Shown: one piece after another, positions 42,507 to 51,920 of the stretch | Position numbering within the stretch: position 1 is the first letter of the stretch | Layout of the letters: each line of letters opens with the position of its first letter | Assembly (NCBI GenBank): GCA_016201065.1 | Contig: JACQDL010000031.1 | Coordinates: 142,580-206,579 of the forward strand | Origin: Actinomycetota bacterium | Lineage (GTDB): Bacteria; Actinomycetota; Actinomycetes; Mycobacteriales; JACQDL01 | Direction of reading: 5' to 3' | DNA length: 64,000 bases | Program-made: the position numbers and the translations under genes | Notes under the pieces: generated by a model | Told to the model about the DNA's origin: nothing | Databases searched by the model: none | Seen by the model: only the letters and a program-made list of their open reading frames with translations

Positions 42507-42581
42507 TGCCGTGGGCGGGAGTCGAACCCGCAACGATCAGGCCCTCGACCTGACGCCTCTACCGGATTGGGCTACCACGGC
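42507..42581 (-). tRNA. tRNA-like, apparent anticodon GAG (Leu codon CUC), short variable loop, C33
   Basis: GCCGTGG acceptor pairs CCACGGC; TCAGG-TCGAGGG-CCTGA anticodon arm; GCGGG-TTCGACT-CCCGC T-arm. Confidence 0.8.
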
Positions 42582-42582
42582 G

Positions 42583-42656
42583 TGCCCCTGGACGGATTCG
42601 AACCGCCAACCTCTCGACCCTGAATCGAGCGCCTCTACCAGTTGGGCTACAACGGC
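42583..42656 (-). tRNA. tRNA-like, apparent anticodon CAG (Leu codon CUG), short variable loop
   Basis: CTCGA-TTCAGGG-TCGAG anticodon arm; GGCGG-TTCGAAT-CCGTC T-arm; acceptor GCCGTTG/CAGGGGC has one G:G mismatch. Confidence 0.75.
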
Positions 42657-42661
42657 GTGCG

Positions 42662-42741
42662 TGGGATGGGAGAGAATCGAACTCTCACGCCGAAGCGACG
42701 GGGTTACGGCCCGCTGGGCTCACCACCTGCCCAACCATCCC
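42662..42741 (-). tRNA. tRNA-like, apparent anticodon GTA (Tyr), ~11-nt variable arm, C33
   Basis: GGGATGG/CCATCCC acceptor; GCGGG-CCGTAAC-CCCGT anticodon arm; CGC-TTCG-GCG variable hairpin; GAGAG-TTCGATT-CTCTC T-arm. Confidence 0.8.
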
Positions 42742-43196
42742 GGGAGTCGGCACTCGACCGGGACGGCGCGTGGAATCAGACGCGCATGGTGGCCGAGTGC
42801 CACAAAAGCAGTCGGCGATACGCCCGGTCGGTGAACATGCACCCACGCCAACGGCGACACCCACGCCGGGCAACCGGGTTTCCGGCCACCCACACCACCC
42901 GCGTGCGGTCGCCCTCCAGCCGGCGACCCGACCACCCGGCCAGGCACCGCCACCACTGCCGACCCACCAGCACCCCTCCGGTCCCGGCAGCCCACAAGAG
43001 TTGATCAGCACCCCCACCCGCAGGGTCACCACCGGCATCGCCGTGCCGCTGGCCGCACCCGAGACGATCACCCGCTGACACGTTCCGCCGCCCGGGGGTG
43101 GGCACCATCTGGTGCGCACCCCACGGGACGCCCACGCCACCCCGGCCCAGCGTCCCGCACCGGGGCCTGGGCCTGCGCACCCCGCAGGAGGCCCCC

Positions 43197-43241
43197 ATGA
43201 CCGTTGAGCACACCGGCCACCACCAGGCGGACCGGACATGA
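43197..43241 (+). CDS. 14-aa micro-ORF (MTVEHTGHHQADRT) coupled to next gene
   Basis: Strong SD (AGGAGGCCCCC-ATG) and ATGA overlap with 43238 start. Confidence 0.45.
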   Translation: MTVEHTGHHQADRT

Positions 43242-44341
43242 CCACCACCCCCCACACCCCCCTGGTCGTTCACCCGCGGGCGGCCGAACACGCCGCGTGG
43301 GTGTTCTACGCCACCGCCGCCCTGGGTTCCACCATCGGCCAGGTGTGGGTCGGCCTCAGCGCACCACCATGGCCACCGCAGCTCGCCTGGTGGTGGCGGG
43401 TGCTGCTGGTGACCCCATTCGCAGTCGTCATCGACCTCGGTGGGGTCGTGTGTGCGGCGTTCGCCGACACCCGCCAACGCCTCGGTGAGGCCGCCTACGG
43501 GTGGCGGATCCTGTCAGGCGGATCGGTGGCCACCGGAGTCGGCATCAACATCGTCGGCCACGCCACCACCCCCTACCTGGCGGTCGTCTTCGGCGGGTTG
43601 GGGATCTTCGCCTACACGGTGTGGCTGCTGCACACCGCCGCCCGCCGCCGCGACGCGCTACGCGCCCAAGGCAAACTCGCCGACACACCCCCCGCCTACG
43701 GCCCCACCCAATGGTGGCGGGAACCCACCCTCACCCGCCGGGCCCGGACCCTGGCGCGGGCAGGCGGCTACGACCCCCACGAGTCGCTGCACCTGGCCCG
43801 CGAGCAGCTACGGGCCGAGCAGCGCCACACGGCGCTGGCCCGACACGTGGACACCCTCATCCGCTCCCGCCACGACAACCCGGTCCTGGCCGCGATCGCC
43901 GCCACCACCGTCGACCTCGACGCCATCGCGGCCCAGTTGACCGCGCACTCCGACGTGACCGGGTGGGCGCGCCTCATCGGCGCCAACCTGCGGCCCCCAC
44001 CGCCACCAGCCACCAACCCGGTGGCCACCGCCGGCGACCCCCTCACCGCAACGGAACCCACACCACCGGCCACACCAGCGCCGCCGATCCCCGCCCCACC
44101 ACCCCGGATCCCCACCCGCCCGGACACCCACGACCGGTGGCGGGCGGTGTGGCTGGACATGCTCGACCACCCCGACCTCACCACCCGGCAGGTCGCCGCC
44201 CGCCACCACATCTCCCCCCGGCAAGCCCAACGGGTCCGCCGGGTCGGCGCGGCCGGACACCTGAACGCCCCAAACCCCACCACCACCCGGCAACCGCACC
44301 CGGCCACCAGCGGCCCGCACTCACCTGCCGAACGGGCATGA
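43238..44341 (+). CDS. Multi-TM membrane protein with C-terminal HTH-like segment (plasmid spread-protein/DUF2637-like)
   Basis: Four N-terminal hydrophobic segments; C-term DLTTRQVAARHHISPRQAQRVRRVGAAG. Confidence 0.55.
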   Translation: MTTTPHTPLVVHPRAAEHAAWVFYATAALGSTIGQVWVGLSAPPWPPQLAWWWRVLLVTPFAVVIDLGGVVCAAFADTRQRLGEAAYGWRILSGGSVATGVGINIVGHATTPYLAVVFGGLGIFAYTVWLLHTAARRRDALRAQGKLADTPPAYGPTQWWREPTLTRRARTLARAGGYDPHESLHLAREQLRAEQRHTALARHVDTLIRSRHDNPVLAAIAATTVDLDAIAAQLTAHSDVTGWARLIGANLRPPPPPATNPVATAGDPLTATEPTPPATPAPPIPAPPPRIPTRPDTHDRWRAVWLDMLDHPDLTTRQVAARHHISPRQAQRVRRVGAAGHLNAPNPTTTRQPHPATSGPHSPAERA

Positions 44342-44507
44342 AACGCAACCCCCACCCCGCCCGGGCACCCCCGCCCGGGACGTATGCCACCACCCGAAGG
44401 GACACCCCCATGAACACCACCACCCACCACACCGCCACCCACCACAGCACCACCCGCAGCACCACCCACCCCACGGGCACCGGCCGGCGTCCCGATGGCG
44501 GCCGGCC

Positions 44508-45617
44508 GTGACCGGGCGGGCCACCACCTGTCTGCTCACCGTCGTCGTCGGTGGCGGGATGCTCACCGTCGGTGGGCTCATCGGCCTGGCCGGTGGCGCC
44601 TCCGCATGCACACCCAGCATCCCCCCACCGGCAGCCCCCACCCCAACCCCGGTGGGGAGCGTCACCGCCCCCGGCACAGCCGCGACCCCGACCATCACCG
44701 GCACGGGGAGCACCGAATTCGCCGGGTTGGACCCACCCACGGCGCTAGCCGGATACGACAACCAACAACTCAGCAACGCCGCCCTGATCGTGTCGATCGG
44801 CGCCGGCCGGGGTGTACCCACCCAGGGGCAGATCATCGCGGTGGCGGTGGCCCTGCAGGAATCGTCCCTGCGCAACCTCCCCATCGCCACCGATCACGAC
44901 TCGCTGGGGTTGTTCCAGCAACGCCCCAGCCAGGGATGGGGAACCCCACAACAGATCCTGGACCCCACCTACGCCACCAACACGTTCTACGACCACCTGC
45001 TGGCCGTACCCGGATGGCAGCACATGACCCTCACCCAGGCCGCCCAAGCGGTGCAACGAAGCGCCTACCCCAACGCCTACGCCCACTGGGAACCCCAGGC
45101 CACCGCACTGGTGATGCTCACCACCGGCGTCACCGGGGGATGCAACGGTGGTGATGGTGCCTCCGGAGCGGGACTGCCCCTACCCGCCGGTTTCACCCTG
45201 CCACCACACACCCCCGAGGCGGTACGGGTCGCGATCACCTGGGCGCTGCAACAACTCGGCACCCCCTACAGCTACGGCGGTGACTGCACCAACCCCCACG
45301 CCAGCAACCCCGCCACCGAATGTGACTGCTCCAGCCTCGTGCAGCAGGCCTACCGGGCGGGTGGGATCACCCTGCCCCGCACCACCGGCGACCAACAACA
45401 CGCCGGCACCCCCATCACCACCCTCACCGACGCCCACCCCGGGGACCTGATCTTCATCCCCGGCAGCGACGGCACGATGAGCAACCCCGGCCACGTCGGC
45501 CTGTACCTCGGCGACGACCTCCTCGTCCAGGCACCCCACACCGGAGACGTCGTGAAACTCACCCACGCCTCCACCTGGGCCCACCAAATCGCCACCATCA
45601 GGCGCATTGCCGCTTAA
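44508..45617 (+). CDS. Secreted NlpC/P60 (C40) peptidase; probable conjugation-associated cell-wall hydrolase
   Basis: WALQQLGTPYSYGGDC..ECDCSSLVQQAYRAGGITLPRTTGDQQ...HPGDLIFIPG..GHVGLYLGD. Confidence 0.88.
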   Translation: MTGRATTCLLTVVVGGGMLTVGGLIGLAGGASACTPSIPPPAAPTPTPVGSVTAPGTAATPTITGTGSTEFAGLDPPTALAGYDNQQLSNAALIVSIGAGRGVPTQGQIIAVAVALQESSLRNLPIATDHDSLGLFQQRPSQGWGTPQQILDPTYATNTFYDHLLAVPGWQHMTLTQAAQAVQRSAYPNAYAHWEPQATALVMLTTGVTGGCNGGDGASGAGLPLPAGFTLPPHTPEAVRVAITWALQQLGTPYSYGGDCTNPHASNPATECDCSSLVQQAYRAGGITLPRTTGDQQHAGTPITTLTDAHPGDLIFIPGSDGTMSNPGHVGLYLGDDLLVQAPHTGDVVKLTHASTWAHQIATIRRIAA

Positions 45618-45762
45618 CGCGGTGGTTTGTGCCACCTGACCGGCACAGGATTTCCGGCACCCCCGCGAACCCCACCGCAACTCACCGCGCCGCTGTCGCA
45701 CGCCCCCACCGGAGCCGATGCGGCCAAGTGCCCCGGTATCCGATGAGCAGGAAGGAACCGCC

Positions 45763-46366
45763 ATGTCGGTCGAACCCGCCCTCACCTTCGACCCCGTAGC
45801 CACCCAGGCGTGGCTACGCGAACCCACCCCCACCCCGACCGTCACCCGCGCCGAACGGTTCGGTGCCACCGCGAGGAACTTCGGCTCCCACACGGTCACC
45901 TATCTCGCGACCCCCAACACCATCGTGGCCACCCAACCGGACGGGTGGCATCCCCACGGCATCGTCGGCGTGCGGCTGTGGTCCGGTCCCCCCGGGTCGC
46001 CGCTGTGGGAACGGGGGGCGGTGCTCACCGTCGCCCTGGCCAACAACCTGAGTCTGGCCAGCACCCGGGAGAGCGTCAAAAGGGCTCGCCGATGCCCACC
46101 AGCGGGTGATCGCCGCGCTCCTTTCGGGCCTGGAGCGCATCAGCCACCGGGTCCGGCACCCGATGCGCGCCTACCAGATCGCCCACCGCACCACCCCGAC
46201 CGGCGTAGCCCCCACGCCGGAGACCGCCACACCGGCCGGGCCACGGTGCCGCGGCTGTTCACCGAAGCGCACGTCAACGACGCCCTCAACCGGGTCGCCG
46301 ACGATCTCCTTCAGGCTGTTGACGCCGCTGAGGTCGGGTTGCGTGATGCGATCCACCTCACCGTGA
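45763..46366 (+). CDS. Hypothetical protein read across an apparent +1 frameshift at AAAAGGG (46078-46084)
   Basis: Frame 45763 reads ...STRESVK then loses coding character; +1 frame continues GLADAHQRVIAALLSGLERISHRVRHPMRAYQIAHR. Confidence 0.5.
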
Positions 46367-46481
46367 ACGCCACCACCGCCTACCACACCGGCGACGCACA
46401 GACCTTGGGCGAGGTCGTGGAGCAACGCTACGACAGCACCGACAACCCGACCGCATTGAGCTGGCTCACCGGGCAGCTGCG

Positions 46482-46769
46482 ATGACCTGGTGGGAGGACC
46501 TACCCGAGGCGCGCCGCAACAAACTGACCGCACTGCTGGACTCCGACCGGGCCCGCGCCTGCCGGGACCGTGCTGGTGGTGATGTCGGGTTCGCGGCCTG
46601 GCTACTGGTCGCCGAGGCGACCTGCCGCCGCCAGTACATGGTGTCCATCTTCGACCTCGCCGACTGGTGCTGGCGGGACGCCTACGACGACAACATGCCG
46701 CCCGCCGACGCCCTCCAAGAGGCCATCGAAAGCGACGACCTGCCCTGGGGACTGCCCGACGGCGAATAG
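46482..46769 (+). CDS. Hypothetical protein
   Basis: 95-aa ORF MTWWEDLPEARRNKLTALLDSDRARACRDRAGGDVGFAAWLLVAEATCRRQ. Confidence 0.6.
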   Translation: MTWWEDLPEARRNKLTALLDSDRARACRDRAGGDVGFAAWLLVAEATCRRQYMVSIFDLADWCWRDAYDDNMPPADALQEAIESDDLPWGLPDGE

Positions 46770-46804
46770 CCACACCACCTCGGCAGCACCCCAGTTGGGC
46801 GGGG

Positions 46805-47749
46805 TCAGTTGAATAGGTTTTGAACGCGCTGGAGTTGGGTGGTGAACTCCTCGACGCGACGATCGCGTTGTTTCCACAGTGCCGCGAGCCAGCGCAGCGC
46901 GATGGTGCGTTGCGCGGCCTCGAAGCGGGCACGGTTGTTGTGGTCGACACCGAGGTCGGCTTCCAAGGTGCGCCACACGTCGTCAGGGAAGTCGCGGGCA
47001 CTGATGTGCTCGGTGTGATCGGCCGCGTCGACGGCGACATCGCTGCGGCCGGCGAATTCGAAGTCGACGCAGAAGATCTGGTCGGCCGCATGATGCCAGT
47101 TGAGCAGGTTGGAGTCCCCGCGGGAGAAGACCGCAGGCGCGGGGCGGGCCAGGATATCGGCATCTCCGCTGCGTTCCCACTGGCTGAGCAGGGCCCGCAT
47201 GGTCGGCGTTTGGGGGTCGTCTGGATGGTCGGCAAGCTGCTGGGGCCAGACGTCGGTGAGGCGGATCATGTAGTGCGCGGCGGAGTCGATGCGGTCCAGT
47301 GAGGCCAGCGGTTCGGCCAGCGGGATGGTCTGCATCGCTCGGGTGGCTTCAGCCAGCGCCTTGAGGGTGCCGCTGATGTCGGCCAGGTCAGTGATCGGGG
47401 TGCCTGGCACCAGACTCATGCCGAGGGCAGGCTGGTCATCTTGGTCATCAAGCCATAGGGGCGTCGGCGCATAGTGCCTGGTGCCATGTCGGGCGATGGC
47501 GCTCAGCGCGTGCCACTCGCGTTCACTGCGCCGCCGGCCATCGTTCTTGCGATAGATCTTGATGCAGATGTCACCGTCGGGGCCGGCCCAGGCATAGACG
47601 TGGTTGTTGCGCCCGCCGGAGAGGGGCCGCAGACCCCAGGTGTCAAGGACGGCCTGCAGCTGGTCGTCCGCGCCGGAGCGGGCTGCGCGAAGGTCGGCGA
47701 GGAGTTCGGCCGGGGCGGCGGAGCGAACGTCGGTGGCCTGCGGTGTCAT
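46805..47749 (-). CDS. Aminoglycoside/choline-kinase-like phosphotransferase
   Basis: VFSRGDSNLLNW (degenerate Brenner motif) and IFCVDFEFAGRSDVAVDAADHTEH. Confidence 0.7.
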   Translation of the reverse strand: MTPQATDVRSAAPAELLADLRAARSGADDQLQAVLDTWGLRPLSGGRNNHVYAWAGPDGDICIKIYRKNDGRRRSEREWHALSAIARHGTRHYAPTPLWLDDQDDQPALGMSLVPGTPITDLADISGTLKALAEATRAMQTIPLAEPLASLDRIDSAAHYMIRLTDVWPQQLADHPDDPQTPTMRALLSQWERSGDADILARPAPAVFSRGDSNLLNWHHAADQIFCVDFEFAGRSDVAVDAADHTEHISARDFPDDVWRTLEADLGVDHNNRARFEAAQRTIALRWLAALWKQRDRRVEEFTTQLQRVQNLFN

Positions 47750-47808
47750 GGTCGGGGCTCCCGGATCTGCTCGGGTGAGCGGGTCGTCGGCGCTAGGCAG
47801 CGTACCGC

Positions 47809-48510
47809 CTACGCACTCTTCGTGATGGGGCGTGGCAGGCGCGCGCATACGCCAGCGGCGCCTTCGGTGTGCGCGATCAGTAGCTGATGAATGGCGTTGT
47901 GCACGTGTTCTGGGTCACCGTCGCCGACATCCACGGTGAGGAGTTGGGGATCGTGCTGGGCGAGGGTGGTGTAGGCGTGATCGACCCAGTGCAGGTAGGA
48001 GCGGTGTTCGGGTCGCGCAGGGGGCCCGCCCCGCGTGGTGGCGCGGTGGATGGCGGTGTCAACGGGCAGGCGTAGCCACAGCGCCACGCCGGGCCGGGGC
48101 CCAGCCATCGCGGTGAGGGTCTGCACCCAGGCGAGCGCGGCACTGTAGGGGGCGCGGTGGTCACGCTGAAGGCTGGCGAGCGCGTAGGACTGAAATGTGT
48201 TGATTCCGCGATCTTCGATGATGATCTGTGGTGGTGAAATCGTCAGGGCCGGATCGAGGATCGTGGCGACCAGGTCGGCACGGATGGCCGCCGTGAGCAG
48301 GGTGTCGGTGATCGCGTCACCGCTACGTAGGTAGGGATCGGCGGCCGAGACCATCAGCTCGATCACCGCGGCGGCCACCGGTTCGGCCTCCAGCGTCGCC
48401 AGATCGGGCAGTGTGAGGACCTGGTGGCCGTGCCAGCGCAGACAACTGGTGAGCAGCGCGGCTTGGGTGGATTTCCCTACCCCGGGCAATCCCTCGAACG
48501 TGATCAGCAT
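47809..48510 (-). CDS. Thymidylate-kinase-like P-loop kinase
   Basis: MLITFEGLPGVGKSTQAALL; EDRGINTFQSYALA; ALWLRLPVDTAIHRATTRGG. Confidence 0.8.
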   Translation of the reverse strand: MLITFEGLPGVGKSTQAALLTSCLRWHGHQVLTLPDLATLEAEPVAAAVIELMVSAADPYLRSGDAITDTLLTAAIRADLVATILDPALTISPPQIIIEDRGINTFQSYALASLQRDHRAPYSAALAWVQTLTAMAGPRPGVALWLRLPVDTAIHRATTRGGPPARPEHRSYLHWVDHAYTTLAQHDPQLLTVDVGDGDPEHVHNAIHQLLIAHTEGAAGVCARLPRPITKSA

Positions 48511-49325
48511 GGTCGTCCGCCGGGGCTGCCGGTAAGAACGGTGGTGGCGTGTTGCACGGCGGTGAGGATGTGCTCGCGTAGGTCGGGTGCTGCGGCGATG
48601 GTGAACCGTGACGTCGCGCGATGTGCGCTGCCGTCGATGTCGACGACGACGGCGCCGGCTTCGCGGGCGATGACCGCTCCGGCGGCCATGTCCCAGGCGT
48701 AGTTGCTCAAGGTGATGGAGGCGTCCAGGCCAGCGTCGGCGACCCAGGCCAGGTCCACTGCGGCGGAGCCGAGCATCCGGATCCGCTGCACGCGGGGCGC
48801 CAGGTAGGCGTGCAGGGCCAGGGCGGCCTGGTTGCGGGGCTCGGCGTAGGGGCCGGTGCCGTAGTCCCCGATGGCCACGATCGCCTGAGAAATATCCGTG
48901 GTGGCCGCGGCGGTGATGGGCTGTCCGTCGCGCCACGCGCCGAGCCCGGTGGCCGCCCAGTAGCGGTGGTTCAGGAACGGCAGGCTGATCACCCCGAGTA
49001 CCGGCTGGTCCTTGTGGATAAGCGCAAGCGAGATGCCGTTCAGCGGCATGCCCCTGGCGAAGTTCGCGGTGCCGTCGACCGGGTCCAGGACCCAGCGGGT
49101 CCCCGCGTCCTGGCCGCCTTCTTCCTCGCCGAGAACGGGGAGTTGCGGAGTGTGGGTGTGGAGGGCGAGCCGGATGGCACGCTCGACGGCCAGGTCAACG
49201 TCGGTGACCATGTCGCGGTCTCCTTTGGCGGTGACCGTGCTGGGCGGGTGAGAACGCACGTACCGTTCGCCGAGGTCGATCACCGAGTTCGCGACGTCCA
49301 GCAGTTCGGGCAGGGAGGTGTTCAT
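48504..49325 (-). CDS. Inositol-monophosphatase family protein
   Basis: VTDVDLAVE, GEEEGG, WVLDPVDGTANFARGMP, SNYAWDMAAGAVIAREAGAVV. Confidence 0.92.
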   Translation of the reverse strand: MNTSLPELLDVANSVIDLGERYVRSHPPSTVTAKGDRDMVTDVDLAVERAIRLALHTHTPQLPVLGEEEGGQDAGTRWVLDPVDGTANFARGMPLNGISLALIHKDQPVLGVISLPFLNHRYWAATGLGAWRDGQPITAAATTDISQAIVAIGDYGTGPYAEPRNQAALALHAYLAPRVQRIRMLGSAAVDLAWVADAGLDASITLSNYAWDMAAGAVIAREAGAVVVDIDGSAHRATSRFTIAAAPDLREHILTAVQHATTVLTGSPGGRPC

Positions 49326-49900
49326 CGGCGTTCCCGCGTAGCCGGGCTGGTGGTGTCGAAATCCTCTGCTACCAGGGCTGTTGCGGCGACGTAGTCCAGT
49401 ACGTGGCCCAGGTAGTCGCTGATCGGGTTGCCGGTGTCGATGAGCAATTTGGGCTCCGGGATCGGGTCGGCGAAGGCACTCAGTCTCTGGTATAGCTCGG
49501 GTGTGCGGTTGGCCGCCCGGTGGATGCCGCGAGTGTGATCGGCGGCAAGCCGGGCCAGGGCGAGGTCGTCGTCGCAGACGCATTCGATCAGCCGCAACGG
49601 TTGGCCTAGGCGGTGGGCGAAGGTGCGGATCTGCTCAACCTGGTACGCGCGGGAGCAGGTGCGCCCGTCTAGGACGACGAGGGTGCTGGGGTTGTGGGCG
49701 AGCCGTCGGGCGGCAGCGTTCAACATGATCTGGACACACTCATCGTCCTGCGCGCGGGTGTAGAGGGTGCCCTGCGCGCCGAACAGGGTGTGCCGGACCT
49801 GATCCTTGTCCCATACCGTGACGCGACTCAGGTGGTGGGCGAGCGCCGCAGCGAGGGTGCTCTTGCCGGTACCGGGCAACCCGGCCAGTTGCACGATCAT
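49322..49900 (-). CDS. AAA-type small-molecule kinase
   Basis: MIVQLAGLPGTGKSTLAAALA; TLVVLDGRTCSR. Confidence 0.8.
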   Translation of the reverse strand: MIVQLAGLPGTGKSTLAAALAHHLSRVTVWDKDQVRHTLFGAQGTLYTRAQDDECVQIMLNAAARRLAHNPSTLVVLDGRTCSRAYQVEQIRTFAHRLGQPLRLIECVCDDDLALARLAADHTRGIHRAANRTPELYQRLSAFADPIPEPKLLIDTGNPISDYLGHVLDYVAATALVAEDFDTTSPATRERR

Positions 49901-50757
49901 GGCCGCTCCCGCCGGTGATCGGATTCGCACGGGGCCGCGGGCAACTGAGGCCAGATCCCGCGCAGAAGATCCCAGCCGCGGTGTACAGCCGGCTCGCGGG
50001 TGACCGAATCGGTGACCACGCCACGGTGATGCAGTCGCAGCGCATCCGCGCAGACCGCCCAGCGGACATGTCGTTTTCCGGGGTGCGTGAGGCGGGCCAG
50101 GCAGTGTGCGAGAGCGTCCGATGCGGCCAGCACCGGCAGCGGCTGCTCGTGTCCGGGCACGGAGCGCATCTGCCTGCGGTCGAGAACTGCCCGGACGTGG
50201 TCCGGGGTGTCGGCATGGGCGGTTCGGGTGACCACGTCGACGATGCTGATGTCGACCAGGAGGTCATCCAGAGTGCGGGTCATGGCCGAACTCGCCGTCT
50301 GCCGCTGGTAGCCCAGGTCGGTGAGGACCGATTTGGTGCGGGAGTAGTCGTCGGGGTGGACCAGCAGGTCCAGGTCGCTGAACTGCCGGCCTCCCCGTCC
50401 TCCGTAGAGATGCTTCTCCACGCTGACACCGTTCATCGCCGCGACGGGGATGCTGTGGCGGCCGAGCGCGTCCATGATCAGGGTGGTCTCGCGGCGGTAG
50501 ATGCGGGTCTTGTACCAGTTGGTCCGCAGCGTTCCGGCGAAGAACCGGGCGAGCGGTCGGGACAGTTCGCTGTCCAGGTGAGCGGCTGCCACGTGGTCGG
50601 CGAGCAGGCACACCAGTTTGTGTTCAATCACCAGCTCCAGCAACGGGCCCAGCGCGGTCCGTACGCCACGACTGACCGTCTCCGGGGTCGAGCCCCAGCA
50701 CAGCTCGCGCAGCGCCTCGGCGGCTACCTGGGACGGGGCGGGCTCGGTGGAGGTCAC
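49897..50757 (-). CDS. Nucleotidyltransferase family protein (NTP_transf_5-like)
   Basis: MNGVSVEKHLYGGRGGRQFSDLDLLVHPDDY. Confidence 0.75.
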   Translation of the reverse strand: MTSTEPAPSQVAAEALRELCWGSTPETVSRGVRTALGPLLELVIEHKLVCLLADHVAAAHLDSELSRPLARFFAGTLRTNWYKTRIYRRETTLIMDALGRHSIPVAAMNGVSVEKHLYGGRGGRQFSDLDLLVHPDDYSRTKSVLTDLGYQRQTASSAMTRTLDDLLVDISIVDVVTRTAHADTPDHVRAVLDRRQMRSVPGHEQPLPVLAASDALAHCLARLTHPGKRHVRWAVCADALRLHHRGVVTDSVTREPAVHRGWDLLRGIWPQLPAAPCESDHRRERP

Positions 50758-51920
50758 TGGGGGCCTGCCGGCTGCGTGGTGGTCGTGGCGCTGCTGGGCC
50801 AACGAGCCAGAAGGTGTGCGAGCCGGGTGGCCAGTTTGGCCGGATCCAGAATGACGGGCAGCCGGTAGCAGGGCGCGACGCTGGCCAATCCGTAGACGAC
50901 CTCGCGAAGGGCGGCAGTAGTTCGGTCGGGAGTGGATCCAGTCACCAGCCAGTGGTTGATGTGTGCGCTGGCGCCGGTGCCAGGATCGTGCATGTACAAC
51001 CGGGTGGACAGCAGCATGGTGCGCATCTGCTCTGCGGGCACCCGTTCGGCAGGCTCATCGGCTTGACTGAGATACGGGCACAGCACCAGGTCCGGACGCA
51101 CGGTGCCGGTGACGATCCCGCCGGCCAGTAACCGGCCGAGGTCAGGCGGCTCGATCGCGATCTTCTTGCGGATCTGCCCGCCGTCGGCCGGACCGGCGTG
51201 CTGGACCTCGGGCACCAGGTCCGCCCGACCTGGCAGGGCCAGTAGGGTCTCGGCGCTGACGCGCAGGTGCATTGGCCAGGCCAGTCCGGTGATGTCGGTG
51301 CCGTGGTGGCGCAGCAGTAGTCGGTCGTTGGTGACGAAGTCGGCGCCGAGCACACCGAGCGCGGTCAGCAGCGTGGTGGTCTTCCCGGCGCCCTTGTGCC
51401 CGAGGACGAGCACCCCGATGCCTTGGTGAATGAACGCCGCGCCGTGGGCATAGACGGCGCCGCCGGCCAACAGTTGCGCGGTCATCACCTGGCGCACCAG
51501 GCGTGCAGCCCAGTGCACTCCTGCGGAGCGGTCAGCGCAGTACACCGTGATTCGGGCGGCAGTCTCCTGGACGTGCAGGAACGTGGCGTGCGCGGGCACC
51601 CAGAACAGGCGGCCGTGCGGCCAGGTCAGTGAGTGAGCGGTCAGGTCCGGTCCGATGTTATGGATCGGTGCGCCGGTGAACGCCGTGGCGGCCAGGTCGA
51701 CATTGAGCGTTGCGCTGGTGTGCAGGGTGATCTGCCAGCCGCCCGATGTTGCTGGCCTCTGGTGGTAGGCGTACAGCGTGTCGATCGCCGACCGGAGAAC
51801 CTCCGGGTGATCGGCACGCAGGATGACCCTCGCGCCGGCCTGGCCGAACCCGTGCTCGAAAGCCGGCTGGGCCGCGGTGCGCGCCATGTCGTTCAGGAGC
51901 GCGCTCACCAGGTCGCTCAT
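50754..51920 (-). CDS. HPr-kinase-like serine kinase
   Basis: GIGVLVLGHKGAGKTTTLLTALGVLGADFVTNDRLLL. Confidence 0.75.
   Translation of the reverse strand: MSDLVSALLNDMARTAAQPAFEHGFGQAGARVILRADHPEVLRSAIDTLYAYHQRPATSGGWQITLHTSATLNVDLAATAFTGAPIHNIGPDLTAHSLTWPHGRLFWVPAHATFLHVQETAARITVYCADRSAGVHWAARLVRQVMTAQLLAGGAVYAHGAAFIHQGIGVLVLGHKGAGKTTTLLTALGVLGADFVTNDRLLLRHHGTDITGLAWPMHLRVSAETLLALPGRADLVPEVQHAGPADGGQIRKKIAIEPPDLGRLLAGGIVTGTVRPDLVLCPYLSQADEPAERVPAEQMRTMLLSTRLYMHDPGTGASAHINHWLVTGSTPDRTTAALREVVYGLASVAPCYRLPVILDPAKLATRLAHLLARWPSSATTTTQPAGPQ

Noticed and set aside
42384-42834. + strand ORFs with GLDGFEPPTSRP / GRESNPQRS-like peptides
   Set aside because: Spurious translations of antisense tRNA genes in the 42507-42741 array
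49897-51920. Lasso-peptide cluster
   Set aside because: Only the tailoring-type kinase and nucleotidyltransferase are present; no cyclase, protease, RRE or precursor recognised
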